DNA of 64,000 bases. It comes from Amblyornis subalaris (taxonomy: Eukaryota > Chordata > Aves > Passeriformes > Ptilonorhynchidae). A program made the translations under genes and the position numbers. This document shows positions 25,787-39,600 of the stretch, in pieces. The stretch lies in the NCBI GenBank assembly GCA_018881555.1, contig JACAXG010000263.1:220239-284238 (forward strand), in the 5' to 3' direction. Position 1 is the first letter of the stretch. Every line of letters starts with the position of its first letter. The notes under the pieces are model-generated. The model made no database searches. It saw nothing but the letters and a program-made list of their open reading frames with translations, and was not told the DNA's origin.

Positions 25787-28700
25787 AAACACAATGCATC
25801 ATATTTTGAAAATACTCTGACATCTTAGTATAAGAATTTTGAGGTGCTCTTAATGACAATTCAATTAGAATGTATTTTAGNTGTGAATGTAAGATTTTAT
25901 TTACCTATAAATGAAAAAAACCAAAGCTTACCTGTGCCCGTAGTTTCTTAATGGCACATCAGTTAGTGGCTCAAGTGGCTGAAGAGTTTTAGTTATAGTT
26001 ATTATTTTCTTTATGAGGTTTGTGTTTTATTTATCTTTTTCTGTGTCACTTTTTATTGCCTTTGAACTAAAATAGTCTTTGACCTGATTACTTTAATGAA
26101 ACAGTTGCTTTCACATTCTACATGTTTTTGAAGAGATTGTCCAGTTTTAGAGACTATCATGGCCATGAGATATTAGGGTAGCCTCAAAAACTGCTAACCA
26201 GTCAGAACACAATAAGACCATTTGATGCCATCTGTTCAATAATATTGCATCCAAAGCCCAAAAGGGGTGACAAGAAATGTGACGAAGCAGATGGCAAGTG
26301 GTGGTGATGGTGATCAAGAGGTCTAATGGGNTTAGGAAATGTTTAGAATACCCAAACATTCTTCATGGAAAAAGAAAAAACATTGATAAACTAGCAATTC
26401 ACAGTTTACACTTCAGTTTTCCCACCTGCAAGGTTCTTTAACAAAACTGTGTTTTCTCACATAGCAAAAAATGGTAGCCATTTCCTTGTAAAAAGGAAAA
26501 ACCTTATGCTAAATGAAATTACCAAATTTTTGCTTGCCCTGCTACTATTTACAAAGCAAATTTTCTGTGCAGTTAATGAATGTACATTCTAATGCAGATT
26601 AGAAAAAATCCAAAATAGAATATGAAGCAATCCAATATTTAAAGCACAGCATANCTGAACCACATAATGAATTATGTCAATTATTATTTAAAGCCAATCA
26701 TGTAACTTTTAAAAAATCTATTGGTATGATGTTTTTTACTGTTGTTTTGAATTCGTAGTTCCATTTTGTTAACACAGCACATAGTAACTTACATAGAAAG
26801 TTCATGGACCTATAAAGAGAAATGACAGAGAATATTTGTTATGGAAGTTTGTTCAGTCAAACCCCAAATGTTGTACAGCTTCAGTATCTCGTGTTGGAGC
26901 ATTTTCACTTATTAAAATATTACTGAATAAATCAAAACAAGTTCCTGGCTATGTTTTCCTGTAGGATATAGGAGGCTGAATTTCAAGTCCTTATTCCAAT
27001 TAAAGGAAAAAGGAATATCAACTGAATGTTCTAATATCCTAATAGTGTNGAAATGGTCTTTTATTCTTTGTCATCCCTAAAAGCATTAACATCTCCAAAG
27101 AAAAGCACATTTCAAAAGCTAGTTACTTGTTTTTGAAGAGAAAAGTTTTTTACGTGTTATTCCTGCTTCACAAATTAATTAGATTTTAGTAAGTCAGAAN
27201 ATGGCACAGTTTCGTGCTATAGACTGCACTGTAAACAGGCCAATATGGTTAAAAGCCACACTAAGAACAGTGTAAAAAAACCAATTTCCTACAAATTTAG
27301 GATCCAAAGCTCCAGTCCACAAAAGCTTTAGAAGATTATGCCTCACTGAAAAAAAATAGCTGTATAGCATTTTCCACTATCTTTTAAGCTGCTTTATATT
27401 TCATGAGTGATAACAAGTAGACTGAAAGCTGATATGAATATCCAAGGACTCTCCTGCTAATTTTTTTGTCCCAGTTCTGTAATTCTCTGGTCTCCTGTAT
27501 GTAGGAGCTATACANCTGGAGACAGCAACAGGATGAACCAAAGGGAAACGTGGGTGCTGTGTGCTATTCAGCAAAAATTAATATATTTCAAATTATACAG
27601 TGTTTAGAGGACAGCAGAATCTTGAGACAATGCAGTAGATCCAAAAATATTGGTAATTTTAATGCAGTGAGACCAGAGTGAGAATGTTCTTTACCCAATT
27701 ACTCAACAAAATAAAGCAAAAGGAAGTAAACACTTGAGAATACCAGGTTATTTCTTAAGGACAAACAGAAGCAATGAACAGCACTAACCATAGAAAACAT
27801 TAAACAAGCATTCATCAACACATCTTCAGTTGTTTATGACCGGTCAGAAAATGTGGCTGGAACAGATTTAGTAACACATAAGAGTGGCGATGAAATTGAG
27901 TCAGGTCCAAGGGCCACCTCTCCTTTCCAAAAAATAAAAAGGTGAGAATGGTAAGCAATGACTCCGTCATTACTTAATGTTTTCAAATGATGTATGCAGC
28001 TGCAGAAAAGGAATTTACAAGCNAAGCAAGGTACCTGTGTTAGGATCCACTTCAAGTAGCATGCTGAACCANCTCGTATTATCACTCAACTCTGCCTCAA
28101 AAATGTGTATTTAAAATTGACCTCTTTCATAGGATGTTACATTTCTGTGAAACTCATTTTAGAGACTGACACCANTTTGAGTCCTTATCTATTAAAATAA
28201 TTATCCTCTTAAAAACGCGGGTGAAAAATAAGGTAGACTTCCGAACTTTCCACCATTTCTGGATGATCCAGAACATGCAGTCAAATGGTGACATCAGATT
28301 TAGTTCCACTTCGGGAAGTTTGAATCCACAGTCCCAAAAAGAACAGTTGAAGTATCAGCCCAATATCCATTCTGAACATACCTTTCCCTATAGCCTGCAC
28401 TTTTATATTTATAAAAGTTTGTAAGTAAATTAAGTTTCCTCTCCACTATTTTAATGAATACAGAACTATCTTCCTTGGTCTAATATCTTTTGGATACCAT
28501 TGTAGATAATTATTTTTTTAGACTCTTCAGGCTCTTCTAAGCTGGTAAAGCTTCTATTACTATGTCTGACTGAAGCTTGTTTGACTTCATAGAACATGAA
28601 TATGCCTGAGTAATCTGTAAAACGTTTTTCTACTGACACTGTGAATTTCGAGTTTTCAACACTACAATATTTCTCTTTCGTATTAAAGAAGAAAAAACAG

Positions 28701-28893
28701 ATAAATTTTTTACTTTAAGAAAAAGAAGGAAGTATTCTAACAAAAGGACCCAGATTAGAACATCAAGAAAAAGAGGTAATTTTCTGATGCACAGAAGGAA
28801 ACAATTTTTCATATAGAAAACAAACCAAAAAATTGCTTATGTATCAATAGGCCTGGAAAAGAAGTAACACTGGAGAATGATTCTGTCTCTGTG
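25787..28893. other. AT-rich DNA, no gene seen
   Basis: No gene or recognised repeat was found. Open frames are short and unremarkable. Confidence 0.5.
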
Positions 28894-29496
28894 TGTTCTG
28901 GTTTTGGCTGAGGTAGGGTTAACTTTCTTCACAGTAGCTGGTATGGGGCTGTGTTTTGCATTTATGATGAAAATGGTGTTGACAATACAGGGATGTTTTC
29001 ACTACTGCTGACCAGATCTTATACAGCCTCAAGGTCTTTTCTGTTCATCATCCCACCCCACCAGTGAGGAGACTGGGGGTNACAAGAACCAGAACAAGAA
29101 GTTGTGAGGGAAAACAGCTGTGGCAGCTGACCCANCTGTCCTAGGGGATATTCCAGACTGTATGATGTCACGCTCAGAATATAAAGCTGGGGAAAGAAGA
29201 AGGAAGGGGAGCGGGGGCGTTTGAAGAGATGGTATTTGTCTGCCCAAGTCAGTGTTATGCGCAATGGAGCCCTGCTTGNCTGGACATGAAAGAACACCCA
29301 CCTGCTGATGGGAATTAGTGCATTAATTCTTTATTTTGCTTGTGTGTGCAGCTTTTCCTTTACGTTTTAAACTGTCCTTGTCTCAACCNNCAAGTTTTCT
29401 CATTTTTACTCTTCCGATTCTCTTCTCCATCCCACTGCAGGAAAAGAGTGAGTGGTTCTGTGGTGCCAAGTTACCGGCTGGGATTAANCCATGACA
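28894..29496 (+). mobile_element. Solo LTR, avian ERVL-like family (603 bp)
   Basis: The sequence follows a widespread bird LTR from end to end. It opens with TGTTCTGGTTTTGGCTGAGG, then has a TGATGTCACG block (29164-29173) and a TATA box, TATAAAG (29180-29186). The 3' end closes with ...CATGACA at 29496, and the termini form a short imperfect TGT...ACA inverted repeat. The flanking five bases, CTGTG (28889-28893) and TTGTG (29497-29501), match at four positions, consistent with an aged target duplication. The usual polyadenylation signal is degraded to TTTAAA near 29366. No internal retroviral genes adjoin it, so it is a solo LTR. Confidence 0.85.
29180..29186 (+). promoter_or_regulatory. TATA box of the LTR
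   Basis: TATAAAG lies shortly downstream of a CRE-like TGATGTCACG in the U3 part of the LTR. Whether it is still active is unknown. Confidence 0.6.
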
Positions 29497-32400
29497 TTGT
29501 GGGAAACAAAGGAAATAAAAACTGTGAAGCCTACAGAAGGCTGAAGAACCAGAGAATGTCAAAAACCTTGTAAGTCAAACTTGACTGGATAATATAGTTT
29601 CCAAAAAGGCTGCCTCTATTACTCTTTCATTTCAGTTTTCCCACAGTGTAGCAATAACCATCATTCAAGTGCCAAACATAATGTGTCTACTGAAATTATA
29701 ATGTGGGAATTATGCACAATAGGGATTCACAGCCTATTCTATTATGATGTTATACTGCTTCTATGAACATAAAAGACATTAAATTCAGTTGTAGAGAGAA
29801 TATATCCACCCAAGATTCCTCAGAGGAATTTACACACTGAGAAACTCAGCATTCTGGGAAGAAACTCTTCGAACTGAGGAGGTGACAACTGTTGTATGTC
29901 CAAGTTTTGCTGGAACGAAGCACTATTGCTAAAATACTGGGAAAGATGCAATACTTCATGCTGTTGTATTGAGAATTACAACTTTGAACACCTTAATGCC
30001 CTTTCATGTATGCCCTTTTATCAACTGTCAGCTGTTAGGTAAAGTAATTTACACAAAACCCCTACATCTAGAATTACTAAGCCAAATCAATTCAGAATAC
30101 ATATACAAAAATGATAATTAAATAATCCCATCATACATTAGAATTCCCCCACGAAAATAAGGGACTATCCCTTTTCTATGCCAAAAGACAGGGGAAAAAA
30201 TGTTTCATTTTTATTCTCTATCATATGTACTATGAATCCTATACTTGGTTCTATTCAATTCTCCAAACCATAACCCCCAGAATTCTCCAAACGATTACTA
30301 TCTCCACAGAAAAGCAGATAAAAAATGTTTGACTTTGTTTTGATGGCAGTAAAGGAATCATTGCTTAGGGCATCATGGCACACATAAGTAGTGGCAGAGT
30401 GCATCTGAATGCAGTTCAGCAATGTTTGGATTTACCTTCAAAAACAGCCCATTCAAAAGCTTGGCCTTCTGGCCAGTCTNACAGTGTTAGGGTCTGAGGA
30501 CGATGTGAAGAAAGCAATTAATTTTCCAAATGTATGAAGTTTTGTGTTTATTTTCTTTTGCACATTTTAAAACAGTAATAATTAAAAATTCAAAAAGAAA
30601 AACACAGAAGAATTATGTTTATTTATTCTGGAATACAAATGTTTCCCCCTTATTTAAGTCACAATACACTGAAAATCTCATCATGGTCATTACATAAGCC
30701 TTACAAACTGTATATTTCATTCCTTATTTATTTAGAACAAGAAATAATTTTTACATTAGTTTTTCTAATATGCAATTTGTAAGTTTTGCATTTGTGTTTA
30801 TAGGCCTAATCCACAAGAAGAGAGAGAATTTTTATTTTATATTCCCCTACTTAAAGCTCGAGATTTAATCTTTTTATGAATATTTGCAACCATTTGTACT
30901 GTAAACGTCAACATTACATTTTATGGCTATTAAAAAAAAGCAAAAAGAAAACACGTGAAAATATATTCCTGCATAGTGACAGGCTATTCTCATTTAATAG
31001 CACTAACTGTTAAAGAACATACACATTCCTACAAGAATAGAAAAATGCTGTTCTGTAGCTATACCTAATGACAAAGACACATCATATATTGTATTATATG
31101 TATGCTATTCTTATGATGTATATGCATATAGAGGCATGTACATATTATATGCAAATAANATGTACTAAGCTGTTGTGTATACATGTATTTAGGGATATAT
31201 AATATATATGTACAGTATACTTTTTCATGTATCTCTGGTAACTTCATCATGTTTAAAAGTGTATTCTAAACATCCAAATTTTTTTAAACTCTTCTTAGTA
31301 GACTATATAACTACTTAAATTCAGACATCATCACTCTTCTCTTAAAACGAATCACAGGAATTAGTCAGTGATTTTAACTCTCTGTGCTTCCTTAGTGCTA
31401 GATAAAATTCCTAATAGGGGTTGTTCTTGTTCACTGGAAATGATTCAACTTAAAGGTTATTTTATTTCTAAAAGGAATGTCTCCTAAGAAATGGACAGGA
31501 TCAAGGTAAGGAGCAGAGCACAACAGTGGCTGTATTCTCAGAGGGATCATCCTAATTATTTGTAATTACTGGAACAGGCAGCAATTCAGATGAAACACAC
31601 AGAAAGTACAGGTACCCCAAGAACATTTTGTTACTTATGTTAATCTTGAATTAAATATATAGTTTACAGATTGCAAAGTATAATTTTAATTTATATTTAA
31701 ATAGGGAAAATATCATGTATCACATATTACCTGCAAAAAGATGTTTAATGAAGCAAAATGAGTAGTAAGACTGTGCTTCAATGATGCCAGAAATTATAGA
31801 GGAAGCATCTGCCACTGTAATTTCCNAAGTTGGAACTGGCTGGGATAACCTTCAAATTCTTGCATTCATTTTGTTGTTTTCTAGTATTTCTGTTAGATGC
31901 ACTGCATGAGGCATGTAGGCTACAGACTTTGCCACCTTTTACAATAGGTGTTTGGGGAAATTAGAACAAATGCTCCTAATGGAAATTTAAATGCTGTATT
32001 TATCTTTTATGTACTGTTTTATGCATTTCTGAAAGAAGTAAANTTAATTTAATGTAGGAATATCCTGGATTCTTAAGAAGGAATTGCTACTGATATTATT
32101 GTGCTACAATNTGTAAACAGGTGAAGAATATGTTTCTGCATTGGATGCATAGATTATTGCAGTGAAATATATGGCAACAAAACAAGGGATAATCTGTACT
32201 GCAGGATGTTTAAACAGTATCCATGATAACAAAAATTATTAATTTTCCTTATATTCCTTAGCATATTTCATTTTCCATTCCTCATCTATTTTACAAGACA
32301 GAGAGAATTTGTCTTTGTACCTTCTTTGGGGTTTTTTTGGGCCAACTTCTGATTTCCACCTATGCTTATGAATTACTCACACAAACATCAAAGAAAGGAN

Positions 32401-32973
32401 GATTATTAATGTCATCATTGCATAATGTTGCAAGTAGCATGAAGTTTTTATACCTGCACAGTATGTATGGGAAAAAAACTGCCTTTTGTTACTGTAGCTC
32501 TGCCTTATACTTATATCTTCTTCTATTCGCCAAGTAAAAAAAATCAAACCAAAAAAACTCACCAAACCTCAAGACATACAAACAAGTATATAATACACAC
32601 ACATATATAATATATTTTACTATACATACGCTAACTAAATGAAATTTAATGTTCAATTAATGTTCAATGAAGTAATTCACTGTAGGATTAACCGGATTAT
32701 CCATCTGATAACCTATTTTACTGACCTCCTGAATATAATTAAAAATGTGTTTATACAGGCAATTTTCAAGATGTTCCATTACTATTGAGTTTTGTACTGA
32801 TGTAATTTGTTGACAAACTCTTGTCTACACTATATTACTTTTGGTTTTGAATCTGACCATTATGAAAATGAGTAGATTGCACTGACAAAAACCAGATTTC
32901 TAAAACTAGTGGAAATCCCACTTTTGTTGTCTCACACATTTCATTTATGAATTCAGTCATTGACTGAAGTGTA
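29497..32973. other. AT-rich DNA, no gene seen
   Basis: Only AT-rich unique sequence was seen. An AT-alternating patch with many TAT/ATA steps lies near 31080-31215. Confidence 0.5.
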
Positions 32974-33179
32974 ACCACTTCACCCAAAGAGTGGTTGGGC
33001 ACTGGAACAGTCTCCCTGGGGAAGAAGTCACAGCACCAAACCTGCCNGAGTTTAAGAAGGGTTTNGACAATGCTCTCAGGTACATNCTGTGGCTCTCCTG
33101 TCCTGGGAAGGGCCAGGAGTTGGACTCAATGGTCCTTGTGGGTCCCTTCCAACTCAGAATATACTGTGACTCTATGATT
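32974..33179 (+). mobile_element. CR1 LINE, 3' end
   Basis: A CR1 tail of about 200 bp shows TTCACCCAAAGAGTGGTTGG, then GCACTGGAACAG, the CAATGCTCTCAGGTACAT block, GGCCAGGAGTTGGACTCAAT, GGTCCCTTCCAACTCAGAAT and the terminal GACTCTATGATTT. The subtype differs from the 6.8-kb copy. Confidence 0.94.
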
Positions 33180-34613
33180 TTGAGAGTGTTTTAACTAGTT
33201 CAAAATGAATCTGCTTTAGAATGTACTGACTCTGATGAGTCTTGTAAAGAAAACTCCTAACTTTGATTAAAGCGCAAGGGATTGTGCAAGGAACAGTCTT
33301 CTTACTTNGAAATGAATATCAAGATCACTGAAAACTGTTAAAAGAGAAACACACCAAATATATTTTTGAAAACTATTTGCTAAACTGATAAATTGAGAGA
33401 ATAATTCATCATTTCTATTGTAGAGCAATGTGCAATAGAATAACATTTTGTTTGGAGAGATAAACCATTTTCTTCATAAAGGAACACACACTTCACACAC
33501 TTNTAAGAAAGTATACTGCCTCCTACAAATGTATTCTTACATTTTGTTGGACATNTACTATATGTTTGTGGATGACATTAATAACAATTCATTACTATAT
33601 ATTACACCATTCAAAAGCCAGAGGTTTTGAGTATTGGAATATTTCTCCTTTGATTTTTAATTTTGTCATTCATCCTTAGACTTCTACTAAAATATTCTTG
33701 ACATTATAACTAATATATCATTCTNTTGTACAATAAAACTGGTAAAAATGTAATTTAAAAAAATAGGAACCGTGACAAAATATGACAATATGAAAACTGA
33801 ATCAATATTGATATTCTTCATTTTACTTAGCTCTGGATTTCATCTAGTGGGGCTAGGATTCTAATACTCATAAGTGCTTGAAGTTTGATAGNAAGACACC
33901 AAAAATGAGATGAGGATGCTGGTTTTGTCAAGATGAGCTTTTCACAGAAAGTTTGGGGGGTTTGTTTGTCTGTTTCATATTTATTTATCTGGTTTCATAG
34001 ATTATGCATTGACTTTATGGCATTTTTACATTTTTCTTGAAGGACCTGAAGTTTTTTAGTGTGTGTGTATTCTCAGTAGTGTTCGGGTATAGAGACAGTT
34101 TGCCTGCATCTTCTGGTATGATAACATACATAGAGAGAGATTGACTTAAACTTCAGCTTCTTGGCAGCTTTAACATTATATAGTCTTTTGTCATACAATC
34201 AAGTCTTCAGTCCCTTTCACTCCTTATCAGGCAGCTCAGTGCAGTGATANGACTACTAAAGGGTCAGCTGTATGCTGAAGCTTCCAGAAGGAAGCTCAGA
34301 AATTNAGTGCTCTGTCTGGAAAAATGGACTCTGAAAGCATTCAAGAAACTGATGGACTGAAACTGCTTTGAAAAAAATGTTGCTAAACACAAAGAATTTG
34401 TATGATAGGGCTTAAATGCTCTAGCAGTAAAATATCCTTACTGATACAGTTATTTTCAACTCTATATAAATATTCAACAAAGTATAAAAATTTAATGCAA
34501 TAAGGCAGTTAAGGTACTACTAGGTGTATGTAATTTTAGATAGATTTTCCTGTTTATGTAGAGTTTCTACTAGCAAGGTGAATTTTTAATATGTTTTTTC
34601 TATGTGTGATTAT
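33180..34613. other. AT-rich DNA, no gene seen
   Basis: No gene or recognised repeat was found. Confidence 0.5.
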
Positions 34614-34752
34614 CACAGATCACAGAGTATTCTGAGTTGAAAGGGACTCACAAGGATCATCAAGTCCAGCTCTTAAGTGAATGGCCCATACAGAGATTGA
34701 ACCCCCAACCTTAAAGTAATCAGCACCATGCTCTGACCAACTGGGCTAATCT
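34614..34752 (-). mobile_element. CR1 LINE, short 3' tail
   Basis: This is the reverse complement of a CR1 terminus: CACAGAGTATTCTGAGTTGA, then AAGGGACTCACAAGGATCAT and AAGTCCAGCTC, ending with the GCTCTGACCAACTGGGCTAA block. It is inverted relative to the copy at 33 kb. Confidence 0.9.
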
Positions 34753-36204
34753 TAGGGTCATTATGCATAATTAATGAAAAATATCTGACCAACTTTTGAT
34801 ATTTTACTGCATTTAAAAAAACTTTTGAATGTAGAACAGGAGGATTTTGTAAAGTGCTTTCTTCTATATCTTATCTTGATTTTTTTTTAACTCAACNTTG
34901 CTCAAATTTTCTCATTTGTTCTAGACTACCTTTTGTTTATAAATATACTCATGGTTTTTTTCCTACACATACAAATAATGTCCTAAAGGAACTTAAAGTA
35001 CTTAACAAAATAATGAGAGAAAGTAAAAATTATATGGTGTAATATTAATGTATTATATTGATTTTCTAAAGTCAGTTGCTCTCTCTATCTAGCAGAAGAT
35101 GCATATCTAATGAATATCCTCAAAAATCCTAGTGATCCTNATATGTACAAAACTGCATCTGTATAAGATATCCTAATATATTTTCACTTGAACCAAAAAT
35201 CTCTAGCCTCAAGCCATAATCTTCTAACATTCCCTGGGTGTTCTTGAGGACATCACATAATGAAGGTCCTCCCATCTTAGATAGCTCAGAATGTGGTTTA
35301 ACATAGAGTTAGTAATTACTGCACATTGCTAAAGACTGGTGACGGAATGGACCTTGAGTACATAATGCTATCAGTCAGCAAATGTTAATCTTAAAACGAC
35401 CCCAATCATTGTATTCCTAAAATGAAACTTTCAAAATCCCCCCTTACTTAGCCCAGTAAGACTCCTGATACCTTGCANTTAAATAACATATACTTTGCAA
35501 TAATTTCCTCTCTTATGTGATGAATGCCCAACTAATAGAGATGCAGTAAAAAAANCCAAACAGCTATATTATTAATTCTTAACATTTTTTGGAATCTCTG
35601 GGAAGCCTATTTAAAAAAACCCAAAAANCATAAAAAAACCGTTGACAACATNTCCGTACAGTAAAAACTTCTTAGCTAGATGATCTATTTGATCTACNTA
35701 CAGTTTTTACAAGGCTTTTCTATTTTCTTCTGATTTCTTTCTTGGTTGATTGACCCATTTTGAAACTCTTACTGGACTTCATGAAGAAATAGAAAAGAAA
35801 CNATTTCACTGGTCTAGCAGAACACTGATCCTTCACACTGCATTTTCCATACGATCATGGNTAGTCTATATTGTGATTCTTGTATTTTGTTAACACATTG
35901 CATTTGCAAAACTCAATGACTTTCAGTAAACACATTTACTATTATGTTGTAATATAAAATGAGATAATATAAATTATTAGAACATTAAAAATGCTAGGTT
36001 TTGAGAATTTCTTCCAAGTTTGGAAGTCCTGCTATTTTAATGAAAGCAGAGCCACTGGCAGCAGGAAGAGTATTATGGAGTAAGATGATCTAAATTTAAA
36101 AAAACAAGATGGAATGTGAACCATCTATTTCCACCACCATAAAAAGTTAAAACCAGTATCATTGAGAATCAATGTTAATCCTTTTTTTTCCTAATATATT
36201 TTTG
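34753..36204. other. AT-rich DNA, no gene seen
   Basis: A short A/C-rich patch with several Ns lies at 35550-35640. No gene was found. Confidence 0.5.
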
Positions 36205-36600
36205 AAAGTCTGAAAATTAGGAGACTAGTCAGCAAGCTTCACAGAAGACACAAAATTCTCTTACTTAGGACCACTTACAGCTGTGAAAAACTTGAAATGT
36301 TTAAGGCAGCAGTTAGATGGGTAAAATGATTACTAATGNATTTTAGTATCCATAAAAATGAAGGAAAGCACACAGTGTGAGAATTCAAATTATTCATACA
36401 GCCTACAAGTATTTAAATTAACAGCACTAGCCAGGAAAATAACCTTGGAGTTACTGTTGACAGCACAGAAGAAACCACTGCTTGTACAAATATCATGAAA
36501 TATCTCTTGCAAGACACCAGAATATGTAGGGGAAGAAGAAGTGAATCATTTAAAGAATACTACGGTGACCTTATTGAAATGCAGCTACATGTTTTAAAAT
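36205..36600 (+). mobile_element. Ancient CR1 LINE, reverse-transcriptase relic
   Basis: Base-level similarity to the CR1 reverse-transcriptase C-terminal half can be traced. The block at 36228-36259 corresponds to the segment carrying the catalytic Asp-Asp motif but has shifted out of frame. The stretch at 36438-36464 still reads NNLGVTVDS, matching the conserved DLGVLVDS-type segment. Many indels break the frame. Weak similarity may continue to about 37000 (a rough match near 36945-36975). It is old, comparable with the copy at 19.7 kb. Confidence 0.55.
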
Positions 36601-39600
36601 GTTTATTACCTATTGGACAATTCAGAATTAAAAGGTGTTCAAAAAAAAGGATAATGACATGACCAGAGAGTGGAGGAATCTTTCCAAACAAATATTGNAG
36701 GATTGTTTTTTGACCTTAAAATATGTCTTACAAAAATACAAGAAATAATTATAAAAATAAATCAGAAATGAGCTGTATGGACTAGATATATGAGTATTTT
36801 TTCTACCTGCCTCAAAGCTCAACAAAAACTAAACAAGTAAAATTAAAATTGTAAGCATTAAACAGTTAAAAAGGTATCTCATACTCTGTTTAATTAAGTA
36901 TTTGCTACAGGAAGGAAAAAAATAAGTTGACTTAAAACCGGACTGAATATTAGGAGTTCCANAAAAAGGTTCTGAGTTTGAGTTTATGTTTTAACGGGGT
37001 TTAGTTTAACATTTTCCTCCATGTAGAGTAAGAAATAAATAATCTGGATATTTCTTACTCCACCAAAGATCAAGAAAGAAAGTTAAACACAGATGAGATT
37101 ATTTGAGAATGTTTTTAAACTCAAGAGATCATAATTTTCTTCTAAAAAACATCACTGAAGATTTACATACAAAAATATTAACTGTTTTAATTACTAATTT
37201 AAAAAATGAAAGTTATTAAATTTCACACNTCAGAGATTAAAATATTATATTACAACTGAAAGTCATGATGAGACTTAATATGAGACTCAGATTATCCCAT
37301 ATCTTTTTACTGTAGTGATCTTCATTTTTCTGAAACTTTCACTTTTGGCTTCTCTTGTAAATAGAATATGGACTATGTAGTTTCTACATCTGGCCCAGTA
37401 TTGCAACTAATATATTTCCATAAATAATTCTGTCACACTATGACTCTGAAAGTAAATGACCANAATATACTTTCTAACTCAGAGTATTCTGGCTACTTTT
37501 ATGGCGTCCNTTTCTTCACTGTACGCCACAGTGCTGGAAGACATCCACATTCCAGAATGCTGGAAGACATGCTGGAAGACTGCTCTTCTGATACTACAGA
37601 TTTTATAGATGAAACGACTTGTCAATAAAGCAGTTTTCTGCCCCTTAAAATGGAAGCNATTGTTTTAGAGTTCTTTCCCCTACCAAGCGCATAAGAAATT
37701 TTGTTTTCTTTTAATTACAGAGTTTTCAGTTCTTACTGGGTCTCAACCTTTAATGTAACAAAGCCATTTGCTTTATCAGGTACAGAACTGAGGAGGAGAT
37801 GTCAGTGACTCGTGTGAAAATCTTCCCACCTTTCCACTAGTAGTGACTTCACAGCATGCTCTCTTGGCAAAAAAATCAGAAGTGTTAGGTCAGGCACTTC
37901 AAAGAGCCTGTGTTGTCAACAATCTAGCTAGCTAAAGAAGTTACCTCTAAAAGATTTGACTTTTATCCCGTGAAGTGAAAATCATAAACCAGTGATATCA
38001 AAGACTATAATTACAACTGCTTATCCCGAAATGTCTCGTAAAACATTTCCAGTACATAGGTTTTGCTAAAGNAGATTTGATAAATCCAAGCTATCTTTTA
38101 TGCCTATTTTCTACCTCCATCTCTGTTGTGCCTTATTTTTTTGTTTTGTTTTCCCTTTTTCTCTTCTTCCAGTTACCTCTCTCCTACTGTCTTACTTTTT
38201 GATTTAAGTATATGTGCATATGAAAAACAGAATGTGTGTGTTCTCCTTCTTTTTTCCAATCCAGTTGATACGTCTCCTCATTCTATTAAAGGGAGAGCAT
38301 ACCTGGTACCACCTGAAGTTTTCTTGATTGCTATGGGAGCTGAGAATAGAATGCAAGCTGGTGGTCTGCTGTCTGCTTGCAATTCTTTTTAAGGAAGCTG
38401 ACAACATCCATAGGAGACGAAACAGGTGTTGCATAGAACACGAATGGATAATAAAGAGCTATGATTTAACCTTCAGATATAGTATCAGCTTGCAGTGCAT
38501 CTATGATTGAAGTTGCTTTTGTATTAGATTTTGTGTACTTAGGATTACTCTTGTCACTATTTGACACTCTCTCTATAGATATTCAGGATTATTTTGGGTT
38601 AGCAACNTACACTATTCTATGTTATTCTAAATAAAAGACATACAAATTAAAGTACCATAATGAAATGACAACAATTNTGGCTCTGTATAAACCCTCTGCT
38701 ACTTTATCAGAAGGTTCTGGTAATAGAAACACAATGCTGCAAACAATTTACATCATCAGTTTAAGGCAAGAAGTAGCTGCCAGTTAAATCTATGCCAAAC
38801 TATGGGCTAAGCAGTATAATTTGCCAGGAACATTGGCGAGTGACGCATGGAAAAAATAACTATGTCATCTATTGCATTATAGCACAAAACCCAGTTATGA
38901 AATTCAGTCATCCCTACAACTGGACATCAAATAAAAAAGNAGTAGGTTTCCATACCCATACAAAAGCCTATAACTAGTTATTTAATCACAACAAAGACGG
39001 CAGAATTAACTCCCAGGTTGCCCTTTTGAGATGCAGCAGAGATTAAGGGTTGAGATAAAATATGTCACCAACTATATTTCTCTATAAGNTTTTTCCCTAT
39101 TCCACCCTGCCTGCTGTTCCTTCTGTCCATGGTGCACCAGGAAATGGAGGAATAAAGAAAGGAAAATTTCTGTAAGCATCAATGCTGTTCACTTGAACAT
39201 AACAGGAAGCTATGCTCTGAAGACAGGAAGGGTTTGTTCTGTGTATTTTGACATAAGGATGAAAACAAATGAAGACCAGATAAGGTTAAATTCCTTCAAT
39301 TTAAAATGTACAAAAACCATTTCTTTTTTAGCATTGATGCAAATCTGACATGGTCAATATTTATATAGGAAATNAGTGTGGATCTTACAGTGATATATGT
39401 GCATCTGTCACTATACCTCTAAAATGACATTTGGTTTGAAAACTGAGAAGCAAGTAATATTTTTTAAAATCTCAAAAATTTTAACCCAAAGCAACTCTTC
39501 TAAATCCCTTCTCAAGATATACATATAATTTATGAAATAATATTTTTGTATTTCACAGATACCTTATTATTAACAAAGAAGTTATTTTCAGAAATATTTT

